Shown one piece after another: positions 8,710 through 17,326 of a stretch of DNA of 64,000 nucleotides. The stretch is from Gilichinskyi gelida (GTDB lineage Bacteria > Acidobacteriota > Thermoanaerobaculia > Gp7-AA8). Position numbers and translations under genes: made by a program. Location: positions 46,510 through 110,509 of the forward strand of contig JBBPII010000021.1 in NCBI GenBank assembly GCA_038040385.1, read 5' to 3'. Within the stretch, counting starts at the first letter, position 1. Every line of letters begins with the position of its first letter. The notes below the pieces were generated by a model that saw nothing but the letters and a program-made list of their open reading frames with translations, ran no database searches and had not been told where the DNA came from.

Positions 8710-9747
8710 GTGAGCGCGATCCACGGCCGCGGCGCGAGCTGGAATCCCCTGTCCCGATTCGAGACCATCGAGTACGTCCGCGACGACGAGGCGGAGGAGC
8801 AGCCGTCGCCGTCGACGATCTTCCTGCGCGATCCGACGCGCACGATCATCGCCCACAACGACAGCCCCGACGTCGGATTCGAGTCCAGCATCAATCCCTA
8901 CCGCGGCTGCGAGCACGGCTGCATCTACTGCTTCGCCCGCCCCACGCACGAATACCTCGGCTTCTCCGCCGGCCTGGAGTTCGAATCGAAGATCATGGTC
9001 AAGGAGGACGCGCCGGAGCTGCTGCGCGAGGAGCTGATGTCGCCGCGGTGGAAGCCGCACCTCATCGCCATCAGCGGGGTGACCGATCCCTATCAGCCGA
9101 TCGAACGGAAGCTGGAGATCACCCGCCGCTGCCTCCAGGTCCTCGCCGAGTTCCGCAACCCGACCTGCATCATCACCAAGAACCATCTGGTGACCCGCGA
9201 CATCGACGTCCTGCAGGAGCTGGCGAAGTACGACGCGATTTCGGTCAACCTCTCGGTCACCACCCTCGACCCCGCACTGGCGAACATCATGGAGCCGCGC
9301 GCCTCGACGCCGCAGCGGCGCCTGGAGGCCATCGAGGCGCTGGCGAAGGCGGGCATCCCGGTCGGCGCGATGGTGGCGCCGGTAGTCCCGGCGATCACCG
9401 ATCACGAGCTGCCGGGCATCCTCACCGAGGTGGCCAACGCCGGCGCCAGCTCGGCGGGCTACGTCCTGCTGCGACTGCCGTGGGCGGTCGCGCCGCTGTT
9501 CGAGCGATGGCTGGACGAGCACTACCCCGACCGCAAGCAGAAGGTGCTCAACCGGGTGCGAATTTTGCGCGACGGCAAGCTGTACGACGCGCGGTGGGGC
9601 GTGCGGCAGCGCGGCGAGGGCATCTTCGCCGAGCAGCTCGACGCAATCTTCGACATCACCTGCCGCAAACTGCATCTGAACGAGATCAGCCGCGACCTGT
9701 CGGCCGACGCGTTCCGGCGCCCCACTGCGCAGGCATCGCTGTTCTGA
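8710..9747 (+). CDS. PA0069-family radical SAM protein
   Basis: A 345-residue radical SAM protein related to spore photoproduct lyase. The cluster-binding motif CEHGCIYCFARPTHEY lies near residue 67, preceded by SSINPYRGC. The segments TDPYQPIER and ITKNHLVTRD are typical of the PA0069 subgroup, whose biochemical role is unknown. GTG is the start; a TACTCT hexamer ends six bases before it and no Shine-Dalgarno is visible, so the message may be leaderless. It is a stand-alone gene after the MFS gene. Confidence 0.9.
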   Translation: MSAIHGRGASWNPLSRFETIEYVRDDEAEEQPSPSTIFLRDPTRTIIAHNDSPDVGFESSINPYRGCEHGCIYCFARPTHEYLGFSAGLEFESKIMVKEDAPELLREELMSPRWKPHLIAISGVTDPYQPIERKLEITRRCLQVLAEFRNPTCIITKNHLVTRDIDVLQELAKYDAISVNLSVTTLDPALANIMEPRASTPQRRLEAIEALAKAGIPVGAMVAPVVPAITDHELPGILTEVANAGASSAGYVLLRLPWAVAPLFERWLDEHYPDRKQKVLNRVRILRDGKLYDARWGVRQRGEGIFAEQLDAIFDITCRKLHLNEISRDLSADAFRRPTAQASLF

Positions 9748-9768
9748 AGGCTGTTCCGCATTCGGGCC

Positions 9769-10245
9769 TTATCGGAAGCGAACGCACCAGCAATGTGAGA
9801 GCGAGCCCTTGGGGAATGCTGCCGTGTTCCCCGCCATGTTCAACGTCCACGCGTTGGCGGGATTGGAGGCCGTCGTGTTGCTCCAGATCGCCTGACCCAG
9901 CCAAGCGGTGACGACGCCGAATGGATGGCCGGGCTCGAGATTGACCGGCGGATTCGGGATGGACAAGATGCTCGACAATTCGTGGATGGCCGGCACGCGC
10001 CAACCCATGCGTCCACCGATGACGAGGTTGTTGCAACGCGTATGCGCCTGATCCCAAGTGAATGCGCCGGCGTTCGGCGTGCGCTCCCAAACGAGATCGG
10101 TTTCCTGATCAAAGACGGCTTGGTTCGCGAAGGCCGGGAGAACGAGAAAACGCGAGACGCTCTTGTGATCCCAGGCGTCCTGCGCGACCGCCGCCGAGGC
10201 GGCGGATAGCAACACGAGTGCGAGTACCCAACCACGACTCTTCAT
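9769..10245 (-). CDS. Secreted DUF1566 (Lcl C-terminal-like) protein
   Basis: A 158-residue exported protein with a signal peptide (MKSRGWVLALVLLSAASAAVA) and a DUF1566-like fold: DLVWERTPNAGAFTWDQA, GWRVPAIHELSSI and a terminal CWCVRF. These domains occur in surface or collagen-binding proteins; no ligand is evident. The ATG at 10243-10245 has a good AAGGAG Shine-Dalgarno. Its 3' end converges on the radical SAM gene. Confidence 0.8.
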   Translation of the reverse strand: MKSRGWVLALVLLSAASAAVAQDAWDHKSVSRFLVLPAFANQAVFDQETDLVWERTPNAGAFTWDQAHTRCNNLVIGGRMGWRVPAIHELSSILSIPNPPVNLEPGHPFGVVTAWLGQAIWSNTTASNPANAWTLNMAGNTAAFPKGSLSHCWCVRFR

Positions 10246-10295
10246 GATGATCACTCCTTGTACGATTAGTGCAGGAGCGAGCGGGGGCGTTTCAT

Positions 10296-10802
10296 ATGAA
10301 CATCGTCTACGAAGGCAAACACGTCGTCGTCCTCGAGCGCGACGGCTGGGAGTTCGTCGAGCGGAAGAAGGCAAAGTCCGCGGTGGTCATCGTGGCGCGC
10401 ACTGACGACGGAAAGATCATCCTCACCGAACAGTTCCGCCGTCCCGTCGACGCACGGGTCATCGACTTCGCCGCGGGACTGGTCGGCGACGAAGGCAACC
10501 ACGATGAAGAAGAGACCGCGCGCCGCGAGCTGGAGGAAGAGACCGGCTATCGCTGCGAAAGTATGCAGCGCGTGGCGAGCGGTCCAACCTCGCCGGGGAT
10601 CACCAGCGAGATCGTGACCTTCTTCCTGGCCACGGGCCTCGATCGGCGCGGAGCGGGTGGTGGGGTGGGGAGCGAGAAAATCGTCGTGCACGAGGTTCCG
10701 CAAGGCGGGGTCGTGGAGTGGCTCCACGAGCGCGAACGTGAAGGCGTGCTCATCGACAACAAGATCTGGGCGGGATTCTACTTGCTCTCAAAAAGTACTT
10801 GA
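10296..10802 (+). CDS. NUDIX hydrolase, ADP-ribose pyrophosphatase-like
   Basis: A 168-residue Nudix protein that would hydrolyse a nucleoside diphosphate linked to another moiety. The Nudix helix RRELEEETGY is clear and is preceded by FAAGLVGDEGN, as in ADP-ribose and GDP-mannose pyrophosphatases. The spacing between the first Gly and the REL motif is slightly longer than canonical. I chose the ATG at 10296, giving MNIVYEGKHVVVLERDGWEF. The substrate is not determinable. The gene is divergent from the DUF1566 gene. Confidence 0.88.
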   Translation: MNIVYEGKHVVVLERDGWEFVERKKAKSAVVIVARTDDGKIILTEQFRRPVDARVIDFAAGLVGDEGNHDEEETARRELEEETGYRCESMQRVASGPTSPGITSEIVTFFLATGLDRRGAGGGVGSEKIVVHEVPQGGVVEWLHEREREGVLIDNKIWAGFYLLSKST

Positions 10803-10827
10803 CAACTCTCAGCGCGCGGCATAGATT
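10799..10827 (+). promoter_or_regulatory. Putative leaderless promoter for the ankyrin gene
   Basis: TTGACA at 10799-10804 and TAGATT at 10822-10827 are 17 bases apart. The start codon lies at 10835, seven bases after the -10, so transcription would begin at or next to the ATG. The -35 overlaps the stop of the Nudix gene. Confidence 0.6.
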
Positions 10828-10834
10828 GCCGGTC

Positions 10835-11368
10835 ATGAGAGCACTGGTCATCGCCGTGATTCTCCTCACCGCCTGCTACGCCGCCTCGGATTCGCAGTTC
10901 ACTGATCTCGCCAACTCCGCGCGGGCTGGCGATGTCGCGAAGATCCGGGAGCTCGCCGCGGAAGGCGCCGATCCCAACGCCGTCGCAGGCCAGAACAACT
11001 GGACGCCGCTGCTCCACGCAATCCACAAGCATCAAAACGCCTCGGTCACCGCGCTCCTCGGCGCCGGCGCCGACGTCAACCGCGCCGGCCATGACGGCGT
11101 CACCCCGCTGATGATGGCCGCCGGCTACGGCTTCGACGACACCGTGCAACTCCTGCTGAAGCGCGGCGCGAACGCATCGCTCAAAGGCAGCGAAGAGGGA
11201 TCGGCCCTCGACTGGGCGCTCCTCGGCACGACGGACATCGACCGCTTCACCTACTTCACCTGCCAGGACTCCACCGTTCGCCTGCTGCGCAGCGCCGCGC
11301 CGACCCTGCAGCCGACGGCCGGCGCGCGGCGCTGGGCGAAGATGAAGCGCTGCGCTACGTCATCCTGA
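10835..11368 (+). CDS. Ankyrin-repeat lipoprotein or secreted protein
   Basis: A 177-residue protein with a hydrophobic leader ending in LLTAC, compatible with a lipoprotein signal, followed by about three ankyrin repeats (AAEGADPNAV, NNWTPLLHAIHKHQN, LLGAGADVNRAGHDGVTPLM, LLLKRGANASL). Ankyrin proteins bind partner proteins; the partner is unknown. The last residues, ATSS plus the stop, are encoded by the start of a palindromic repeat, so the natural C terminus has probably been replaced. Confidence 0.8.
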   Translation: MRALVIAVILLTACYAASDSQFTDLANSARAGDVAKIRELAAEGADPNAVAGQNNWTPLLHAIHKHQNASVTALLGAGADVNRAGHDGVTPLMMAAGYGFDDTVQLLLKRGANASLKGSEEGSALDWALLGTTDIDRFTYFTCQDSTVRLLRSAAPTLQPTAGARRWAKMKRCATSS

Positions 11369-11433
11369 GCGGAGCGAAGGATCTCAGTCTGCGCAGCCGG
11401 AGATCCTTCGCCGTCTGCGCGGCTCAGGATGAC
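11359..11433. repeat. Palindromic repeat, family A, holding two convergent stop codons
   Basis: An inverted repeat bounded by GTCATCCTGAGC and GGCTCAGGATGAC. The plus-strand ankyrin gene and the minus-strand oxidoreductase gene both end in the sequence TCATCCTGA in opposite arms, each finishing with Ser-Ser-stop. It could also form a bidirectional terminator hairpin. Confidence 0.92.
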
Positions 11434-12398
11434 GGGGAAACCCGCAGCACGATCTTCCCGAAATTCTCGTTCGCCGCCATCCGGCGGTGCGCCTCGGCCG
11501 CCTCTTCCAGCGGATAGACGCGGTCGATGACGGGCCGCACGCGGCCGGCGCGGAGGTGGTCGTCGAATCGCCCGAGAAACGACGCGACGATCGCCGCCTT
11601 CTCCTCGTTCGATCGCGAGCGTAGCGCGGAGCCGATGATCTGCTGCCGCCGCCCGAGGAGCTTCGCGACGTCGATCTCCGCGCGCGTCTCGCCGCCCATC
11701 GAGCCGATGATCACCACCCGCCCGCCCGCCGCCAGCGCCTCGAGATCGCGTACGAGGTAGCGCGCGCCGATATGGTCGAGGATCACGTTCGCGCCGCGGG
11801 CGCGCTCCACGAAGTCCTCTTCGCGGTAGTTGATCGCGTCGTCCGCGCCGTGCGCCAGGCAGCGGTCGCACTTCTCCTTCGATCCTGCGGTGACGATCAC
11901 CCTCAAGCCGGCGAGCTTGCCGAGCGTCGTCGCCGCGGTGCCGACGCCGCTGCCACCGCCGTGCACCAGCAGCGTCTCACCCGCCGCCGCCCGCGCCAGG
12001 TCGAACACGTTGGAAAACGCGGTGAGAAATACCTCGGGGAAGGCGCCCGCCTCGTCGTCGCTCAGCGCGTCCGGCACGCGCATCGTCGATCCGTGATGCG
12101 CCACCGCCTCCTCGGCGTAGCCGCCGCCGGGAAGGAGGGCCATGGCCCGCTCGCCGGTTTTCCATCCGCGGACGTCGGCGCCGACCTCGATCACCTCGCC
12201 GGCGCACTCCAGGCCGAGGATCGTCGACGCGCCGGGCGGCGGCGGATAGCGCCCTTCGCGCTGGAGCAAATCCGCGCGATTGACGGCGGTGGCACGCACG
12301 CGAATGCGCAACTGGTCGGGGGCGAGCAGCGGCGGATCGACGTCGCCGATCCGCAGGACGGACTCATCGCCGGGGTGATCGAAGACGATCGCTTTCAT
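11424..12398 (-). CDS. NAD(P)H quinone oxidoreductase, zinc-free MDR family
   Basis: A 324-residue medium-chain dehydrogenase of the PIG3/QOR type that probably reduces quinones or enones with NADPH. It has RATAVNRADLLQREG, GLECAGEV and the dinucleotide motif VHGGGSGVGTAATTLGK, and lacks the catalytic zinc ligands. I chose the ATG at 12396-12398 (MKAIVFDHPGDESVL). The C-terminal SPSS is repeat-derived. The gene is divergent from an ABC exporter across only 40 bases holding a perfect inverted repeat. Confidence 0.9.
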   Translation of the reverse strand: MKAIVFDHPGDESVLRIGDVDPPLLAPDQLRIRVRATAVNRADLLQREGRYPPPPGASTILGLECAGEVIEVGADVRGWKTGERAMALLPGGGYAEEAVAHHGSTMRVPDALSDDEAGAFPEVFLTAFSNVFDLARAAAGETLLVHGGGSGVGTAATTLGKLAGLRVIVTAGSKEKCDRCLAHGADDAINYREEDFVERARGANVILDHIGARYLVRDLEALAAGGRVVIIGSMGGETRAEIDVAKLLGRRQQIIGSALRSRSNEEKAAIVASFLGRFDDHLRAGRVRPVIDRVYPLEEAAEAHRRMAANENFGKIVLRVSPSS

Positions 12399-12400
12399 GC

Positions 12401-12424
12401 ACACCGCTGTGTCATCAGCGGTGT
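12401..12424. promoter_or_regulatory. Putative operator: perfect 9-bp inverted repeat, 6-bp spacer
   Basis: ACACCGCTG and CAGCGGTGT flank TGTCAT in the 40 bases between two divergent start codons. The arms are exact complements. The symmetry and position between divergent promoters suggest a dimeric repressor site controlling both the oxidoreductase and the ABC exporter. No obvious regulator gene lies next to it. Confidence 0.6.
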
Positions 12425-12438
12425 ATCTTCCCGCGAAC

Positions 12439-13362
12439 ATGCCCTCCGACGCCATCCTCTGCCGCAGTCTGAAAAAGTACTACGCCGACGTCAAAGCGGT
12501 CGACGGGCTCGAGCTCTCCATCGCCGCGGGCGAGTGCTTCGGCCTGCTGGGGCCCAACGGCGCGGGCAAGACCACCACCATCGAGATCCTCGAAGGTCTC
12601 ACCCCCGCCGATTCCGGCGACGTGGAGATCCTCGGCATGACCTGGCGCCGCGACGAGCGCGCGCTGCGCGAGCGCATCGGCATCTCGCTGCAGGAAACGC
12701 AGCTCGCCGAAAAACTGACCGTGCTGGAGACGCTACGCCTCTTCCGCTCCTTCTACCGCAACGGCCACGACCCCGACGAACTGCTCCGCGACCTCTCGCT
12801 CGACGAGAAGCGCGACGCGCGCGTCGGCAAGTTGTCCGGCGGACAGCGTCAGCGCCTCGCCGCGGCCTGCGCGCTGGTCGGCGATCCCGACATCCTCTTC
12901 CTCGACGAGCCGACCACCGGACTGGATCCGCAGAGCCGCCTGCAGCTCTGGGACGTGGTGCAGCGCTTCCGCCAGAAGGGCGGAACGGTGCTGCTGACGA
13001 CGCACTACATGGAGGAGGCCGAGCGCCTCTGCGACCGCGTCGCCATCATCGACCACGGCCATCTCATCGCCCTCGGAACGCCCGCGGAGCTGATCGGAAA
13101 GCTTGAGGCGCCGCACATCATCGAGTTCACCAGCGAGCCGCCGCTGTCCGAAGACATCTGGAAACGCCTCCCCGGCTGCCACGGCATGACGGCCAAGAAC
13201 GGCTCGTGGATGCTGCGCGTCGACTCGCTCGCCGACGCCGTCCCGAAGCTGCTGGCGACCATCGACGAGCAGGGGTCGAAGCTGGTCACGCTGTCGACGC
13301 ACGCGGCGACGCTGGAGGACCTTTTCGTGTCGCTGACGGGGAGGGAGCTGCGCGATGCCTAG
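12439..13362 (+). CDS. ABC-2 type exporter, ATP-binding subunit
   Basis: A 307-residue ATPase with Walker A GPNGAGKTTTIEIL, Q-loop SLQETQ, signature LSGGQRQRLAAACALVG and Walker B ILFLDEPTTGLDP, followed by the H-loop TTHYMEEAE. A C-terminal domain of about 90 residues is typical of DrrA/NatA-like drug or polysaccharide exporters. I chose the ATG at 12439. It overlaps the permease gene by eight bases, forming an exporter unit. Confidence 0.93.
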   Translation: MPSDAILCRSLKKYYADVKAVDGLELSIAAGECFGLLGPNGAGKTTTIEILEGLTPADSGDVEILGMTWRRDERALRERIGISLQETQLAEKLTVLETLRLFRSFYRNGHDPDELLRDLSLDEKRDARVGKLSGGQRQRLAAACALVGDPDILFLDEPTTGLDPQSRLQLWDVVQRFRQKGGTVLLTTHYMEEAERLCDRVAIIDHGHLIALGTPAELIGKLEAPHIIEFTSEPPLSEDIWKRLPGCHGMTAKNGSWMLRVDSLADAVPKLLATIDEQGSKLVTLSTHAATLEDLFVSLTGRELRDA

Positions 13363-14398
13363 CGAGGTCCGCCCCGCCCTCATCGAGCTCACCTCCGTCC
13401 GCACCAAGGAGTTCCTGCGCGAGACCGAGGCGGTGTTCTGGGTGTTCGGGTTCCCGCTGATCCTCGCGCTGGCGCTCGGCTTCGCCTTCCGCGACAAACC
13501 GCCCGACCGCGTGCCGGTCGCGGTCATCGAAGGCCCCGCGGCGGCGGAGCAGCTCGCGGCGCTGAGCAAATCGCCGGCGTTGATCCCGCGGGTGATGAAG
13601 GAGGCCGACGCGCGCGAGGCGCTGCGGCACGGGAAGGTATCGGTGGTCATCGCCAACGACGCGAAAGGCGTCGTCTATCGCTTCGACCCCACCCGCCCTG
13701 AGGCGCGCGTGGCGCGCCAGGACGCCGACGACGCTCTGCAGCGCGCGCGCGGACGCCGCGACGTCGTGCCGGCGCACGAGGAGCACGTCCGCGAGCAGGG
13801 CGCGCGCTACATCGACTTCCTCCTCCCCGGCCTGCTCGGTATGAACCTGATGGGCACCGGCATGTGGGGGATGGGATTCACCATCGCCAACGCCCGGATG
13901 AAGAAGCTGCTCAAGCGCCTGGTGGCCACGCCGATGCGCAAGAGCGACTACCTCCTCGCGCAGTTCCTCTCGCGGCTGCTCTTTCTGATCGTGGAGACGA
14001 CGGTGCTCGTTGCCTTCGGCTGGCTGGTGTTCGGCGTGCGGGTGAACGGATCGATCCTGCTGCTGATGCTGACCTGCATCGTCGGCGGCTACGCCTTCTC
14101 CGGCATCGGCCTGCTGACGGTGTCGCGCGCCAAGACGCTCGAAGCGGTGAGCGGGATGATGAACCTGATCATGGTCCCCATGTGGATCTGCTCCGGCATC
14201 TTCTTCTCGTACGAGCGCTTTCCCGAGACGGTGAAGCCGGTGATCCGCGCGCTGCCGCTGACGCTGCTCAACGACGCGCTGCGCATGGTGATGAACGACG
14301 CCGCGGGGCTCGCTGAAGTCGCCCCGCGGCTTTTGGCGCTGGCGGTGTGGGGCGTGGTGTCGTTCCTGATCGGATTGAAGATCTTCCGGTGGCAGTAG
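13355..14398 (+). CDS. ABC-2 type exporter, permease subunit
   Basis: A 347-residue permease with one N-terminal helix, a periplasmic domain to about residue 145, and five or six C-terminal helices including LLPGLLGMNLMGTGMWGMGF and the NLIMVPMWICSGIFFSYERFP motif common to ABC-2 permeases. It pairs with the upstream ATPase. The substrate is unknown; the divergent quinone reductase hints at a redox-active or toxic compound, which is only inference. Confidence 0.9.
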   Translation: MPSEVRPALIELTSVRTKEFLRETEAVFWVFGFPLILALALGFAFRDKPPDRVPVAVIEGPAAAEQLAALSKSPALIPRVMKEADAREALRHGKVSVVIANDAKGVVYRFDPTRPEARVARQDADDALQRARGRRDVVPAHEEHVREQGARYIDFLLPGLLGMNLMGTGMWGMGFTIANARMKKLLKRLVATPMRKSDYLLAQFLSRLLFLIVETTVLVAFGWLVFGVRVNGSILLLMLTCIVGGYAFSGIGLLTVSRAKTLEAVSGMMNLIMVPMWICSGIFFSYERFPETVKPVIRALPLTLLNDALRMVMNDAAGLAEVAPRLLALAVWGVVSFLIGLKIFRWQ

Positions 14399-14405
14399 AG
14401 AACTA

Positions 14406-14500
14406 GGAACGCCGCCGTCCCGGCGGCTGGCCGGGCGGCGTCCCGCCGCCCGCGCAGGCGAGGACGCCTGCGATCCAGCCGGCGTGGACGCCGGCGCTCC
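14406..14500. repeat. Palindromic repeat, family B
   Basis: A GC-rich inverted repeat with nested arms (GGAACGCCGCCGTCC ... GGACGCCGGCGCTCC) between two convergent genes. Related copies are at 40638 (inside a gene) and 62670. It probably serves as a terminator-like hairpin here. Confidence 0.88.
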
Positions 14501-14506
14501 ACGCGA

Positions 14507-15175
14507 TCAGAACCGGAAGTACACCCCCGCGTTCGTTTCTCCCTGGTAGAACTGGCGATCGTTGTTGTAGGAGCAGACGCGGCAGAAGTCGTCGTTCGGC
14601 ACAGCGGTGTAGTAGCCGCGGGCCTCGAGGCGCAGCCCGACGTTGTTGCCGAACGGCACCTTCACGCCAATGCCGCCGGAGGCGGAGAAGCGGTTCTCGG
14701 AGGTCGCGCCGGCGATCTCGGGGTTGAGGTTGGCGACACCGGCGCTGACGACGAAGTACGGCGTCGCCACGCGGCTCCGCGCGAACGGGACGATCAGTCC
14801 CGCGTGGTAGTAGGTGATGTCGAAGTCGGCGATGCGGTCGCTCGGCAGGAACAGCCCGCTGCCGGCGGTGAGGTGCGTGTCCTGACGGTTGACCATAAAC
14901 TCGATCTTGAATCCGTCGTTGCCGATGGGGACGGCGAAATTGGCGCCGTAGTTCATGCCGCTCTCCGCTTCGACGTCGCCGGTGAAGCCGGTCTGTTCGG
15001 AGAAGAGGGTGCCGCCGTAGCGGTAGCCGATGAACGGCGTCAGCTCGAAGGCGTTTTCGTTGCTGCGATAGCGGCGGTCGTCGCGGCCGCGACGGTTGCG
15101 CCAGTCATCTTCCTGAGCGAAGAGCGCGACGGGAAGGGCGAGGGCGAAGAGGGACAAGGCGAGCAGTTTTCTCAT
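14507..15175 (-). CDS. Outer-membrane beta-barrel protein
   Basis: A 222-residue protein with a clear signal peptide (MRKLLALSLFALALPVALFAQ), a low-complexity Arg/Asp-rich stretch (RNRRGRDDRRYRSN) at the mature N terminus, then alternating beta-strand patterns ending in the C-terminal aromatic GVYFRF, as in OMP beta-barrels. It resembles opacity-like or Skp-dependent small porins. Two Cys (DFCRVCSY) could form a disulphide in a loop. Function unknown. Confidence 0.83.
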   Translation of the reverse strand: MRKLLALSLFALALPVALFAQEDDWRNRRGRDDRRYRSNENAFELTPFIGYRYGGTLFSEQTGFTGDVEAESGMNYGANFAVPIGNDGFKIEFMVNRQDTHLTAGSGLFLPSDRIADFDITYYHAGLIVPFARSRVATPYFVVSAGVANLNPEIAGATSENRFSASGGIGVKVPFGNNVGLRLEARGYYTAVPNDDFCRVCSYNNDRQFYQGETNAGVYFRF

Positions 15176-15293
15176 GGAGGCCTCCAGTTGGACTCGGCGG
15201 GCTACTGCGAAAACGGAGCCCGGGATTTAGGGCGTTTTACGGCCGCTTCGTCCGCGCGCGGGGACAAGCGTGGCGCATGACGGGGACAGGGTG

Positions 15294-15329
15294 CGAGACC
15301 CCGAGACCCCGCCGAGACCCCGAGACCCA
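15294..15329. repeat. GAGACCCC short tandem repeat
   Basis: Several near-tandem copies of GAGACCCC lie just upstream of the xth promoter region. The 168-base gap between the beta-barrel gene and xth holds this and the xth -10-like TAAAAT, and no other recognisable signal. Confidence 0.6.
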
Positions 15330-15343
15330 TAAAATCACCGCCC

Positions 15344-16090
15344 ATGAAAATCGCCACCTGGAACGTCAACGGGATTCGCGCGCGGCACGAGCAGTTTCTG
15401 GAGTGGGTCGACAGCGCGAAGCCCGACGTCGTCTGCCTGCAGGAGATCAAGGCCAAGATCGAGCAGGTGCCCGCGGCGATCTGCAACCTCGGCGGCTACT
15501 GGTGCTACTGGCACGGCCACAGCGGCTATTCGGGCGTGGCGCTGCACATACGGCGCGAAACGTTCCCGGAGGAGCCGCGCTTCTCGCATCCCGACTTCGA
15601 CAACGAGACGCGCATCGTGCAGGCGCAGGTGGGCGACACCGTCTACGCATCGGTCTACGTGCCGAACGGCGGGAAGGACTACGACGCCAAGGTGGGATTC
15701 ATGCGCGCGCTGACCGGCTACGCGCGCGCGCATCGCGAGCAGGGACTGAAGCTGGTGATCTGCGGCGACTACAACGTCGCGCGGACCGACATGGACGTCC
15801 ATCCGAAGGAGCGGAAGCCGGGCATCATCGGACAGCGCCCCGAAGAGCGCGCGCTGCTCGAGGGGATCATCGGCGAGGGGCTGGTCGACGTCGGACGGAC
15901 GCTCAATCCGGGCGACGAGAGCTACTTCACCTGGTGGGCGCCGTGGCGCAACCTGCGGCAGCGCAACATCGGCTGGCGGCTCGACTACGTCCTCGCCAGC
16001 GAGTCGCTCGCCGAGCGCGCGACGTCGTGTCCGTCGTTCCGGGAGATCGGGACGAGCGACCACGCGCCGGTGGTGGCGACGTTCGAGTGA
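15344..16090 (+). CDS. xth: Exodeoxyribonuclease III
   Basis: A 248-residue AP endonuclease / 3'-5' exonuclease for base-excision repair. Motifs are WNVNGIRAR, CLQEIKA with the metal-binding Glu, SVYVPNG, CGDYNVAR, and the terminal SDHAPVVATFE with the catalytic Asp-His. The length fits Xth. The ATG lies eight bases after TAAAAT with no Shine-Dalgarno, so a leaderless message is likely. Confidence 0.95.
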   Translation: MKIATWNVNGIRARHEQFLEWVDSAKPDVVCLQEIKAKIEQVPAAICNLGGYWCYWHGHSGYSGVALHIRRETFPEEPRFSHPDFDNETRIVQAQVGDTVYASVYVPNGGKDYDAKVGFMRALTGYARAHREQGLKLVICGDYNVARTDMDVHPKERKPGIIGQRPEERALLEGIIGEGLVDVGRTLNPGDESYFTWWAPWRNLRQRNIGWRLDYVLASESLAERATSCPSFREIGTSDHAPVVATFE

Positions 16091-16134
16091 AACGGATTGC
16101 GCCTCTCCTTCACTAATGAATGAAGGAGTGAGCC

Positions 16135-16644
16135 ATGAAAAACACCGTCTTTCTGTTCGTTCTCTTGTTTACCACGGTGGCTGTAGCGCAGCAGACCGCG
16201 ACCATCGCACCCCAGCCGCCGATCATCCCGAACTACGCCTACCAGTACGCGGCAAAGATCGTTTGCGGCCGGCCGGCGCCCACGCCGACGTATGCGTTCC
16301 AGGTCGGTGCGCACGGCACCTACTTCACGCAGGTGAACGTGCACAACCCGTCGCGCACGCAGGGCGTGAGCATTCGGAAGAAGTTCATCAACGCGCAGCC
16401 CGACGAGCGACCGACCAAGCCGACGCAGTTCTTCGGGCTGGGGCTGGAGCCGGACTGGGCGACACAGATCGACTGCCACAACATCCTCAAACACCTCGGA
16501 CTGCCGCCGGGAGCGTATGTCGAGGGTTTCGTGATCCTCGAGAGCACGCTGGAGATCGACGTCGTCGGCCTCTACACCGCAGACGGGCCGAGTGGTCTGA
16601 TCAGCACGATGGAGATCGATCGCGTGCCGGCGCGGAAGTTCTGA
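16135..16644 (+). CDS. Secreted protein of unknown function
   Basis: A 169-residue protein with signal peptide MKNTVFLFVLLFTTVAVAQQ and a strong Shine-Dalgarno (AAGGAG) before the ATG. The mature part has a beta-rich pattern with two Cys. I do not recognise the family; segments such as YFTQVNVHNPS and GAYVEGFVILES recall surface proteins with immunoglobulin-like strands. An inverted repeat at 16655-16680 follows as a likely terminator. Confidence 0.75.
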   Translation: MKNTVFLFVLLFTTVAVAQQTATIAPQPPIIPNYAYQYAAKIVCGRPAPTPTYAFQVGAHGTYFTQVNVHNPSRTQGVSIRKKFINAQPDERPTKPTQFFGLGLEPDWATQIDCHNILKHLGLPPGAYVEGFVILESTLEIDVVGLYTADGPSGLISTMEIDRVPARKF

Positions 16645-16654
16645 ATGAAGTGGA

Positions 16655-16680
16655 GCGGCGGCCTTCCGGCCGCCGCCCAC
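16655..16680 (+). terminator. Hairpin after the secreted-protein gene
   Basis: GGCGGCCTTCCGGCCGCC can form a stable stem and loop between two convergent genes. There is no U-tract, so it may act only weakly as an intrinsic terminator. Confidence 0.45.
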
Positions 16681-16684
16681 GAAA

Positions 16685-17326
16685 CTACTCCAGTACCACC
16701 AGCACCACGCGACGATTCTCCGCGCGGCCCTTCTTCGTCTTGTTCGATCCCACCGGGGCGCTGTCGCCGTAGGAGATGGTCGACATCCGGTTGAGCGGGA
16801 GACCCTGGCTCTTGGAAAGGTAGCGGCGCACGGACTCCGCGCGACGCTCGCCGAGGTCTTCGTTGTAGCGCTTGCCGCCGACGTTGTCGGTGTGGCCCTG
16901 GATCTCGATGAAGTACGGCTCGGTGAGCGCCTTCACCTTCGCCGCGAACTCGTCGAGCGCCGCCTGCGCCTCCTTGTCGAGATCGTATTTGCCGCTCTTG
17001 AACTTCACGCGGTCTTCGCTAAAGGTCTGCTCGAAGACGACCTTCCCTTTGGCAAGGACGCCGGCATCCTGGGCGCGCTTGAGTGCATCCTGGGCGGTCT
17101 GGCTCAGCTCGCTGATCTTCTGGTCGGTCTGCGCCAGGTGCGCGTCTGTGGCTTTCTGCTTCTGCTGAAGGTCCTCGACCTGGGTCTCGACCGATTCGAT
17201 CTTCTGGCTGTTCTGGGCCTGCGCTTCCGCGATCTTCTTGTCCACGGAGCTGGAGGAGGCGCACGCGCCGAGGGCGGCGGCGAATGCCGTAGCGGTGAGT
17301 AAACGGAGTGCAATCTTGGTGGTCAT
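16685..17326 (-). CDS. OmpA-family lipoprotein with coiled coil
   Basis: A 213-residue protein with a lipoprotein signal ending in LGACASSSS, a coiled coil over about residues 30-90 (repeated KIxxVExQVxxLQQK pattern), and an OmpA/Pal peptidoglycan-binding domain: IEIQGHTDNVGGKRYNEDLGERRAESVRRYL and NRRVVLVV. It should tether the outer membrane to peptidoglycan. The ATG overlaps the stop of the VWA gene as TGATG, and a purine-rich Shine-Dalgarno lies within that gene's end. Confidence 0.92.
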   Translation of the reverse strand: MTTKIALRLLTATAFAAALGACASSSSVDKKIAEAQAQNSQKIESVETQVEDLQQKQKATDAHLAQTDQKISELSQTAQDALKRAQDAGVLAKGKVVFEQTFSEDRVKFKSGKYDLDKEAQAALDEFAAKVKALTEPYFIEIQGHTDNVGGKRYNEDLGERRAESVRRYLSKSQGLPLNRMSTISYGDSAPVGSNKTKKGRAENRRVVLVVLE

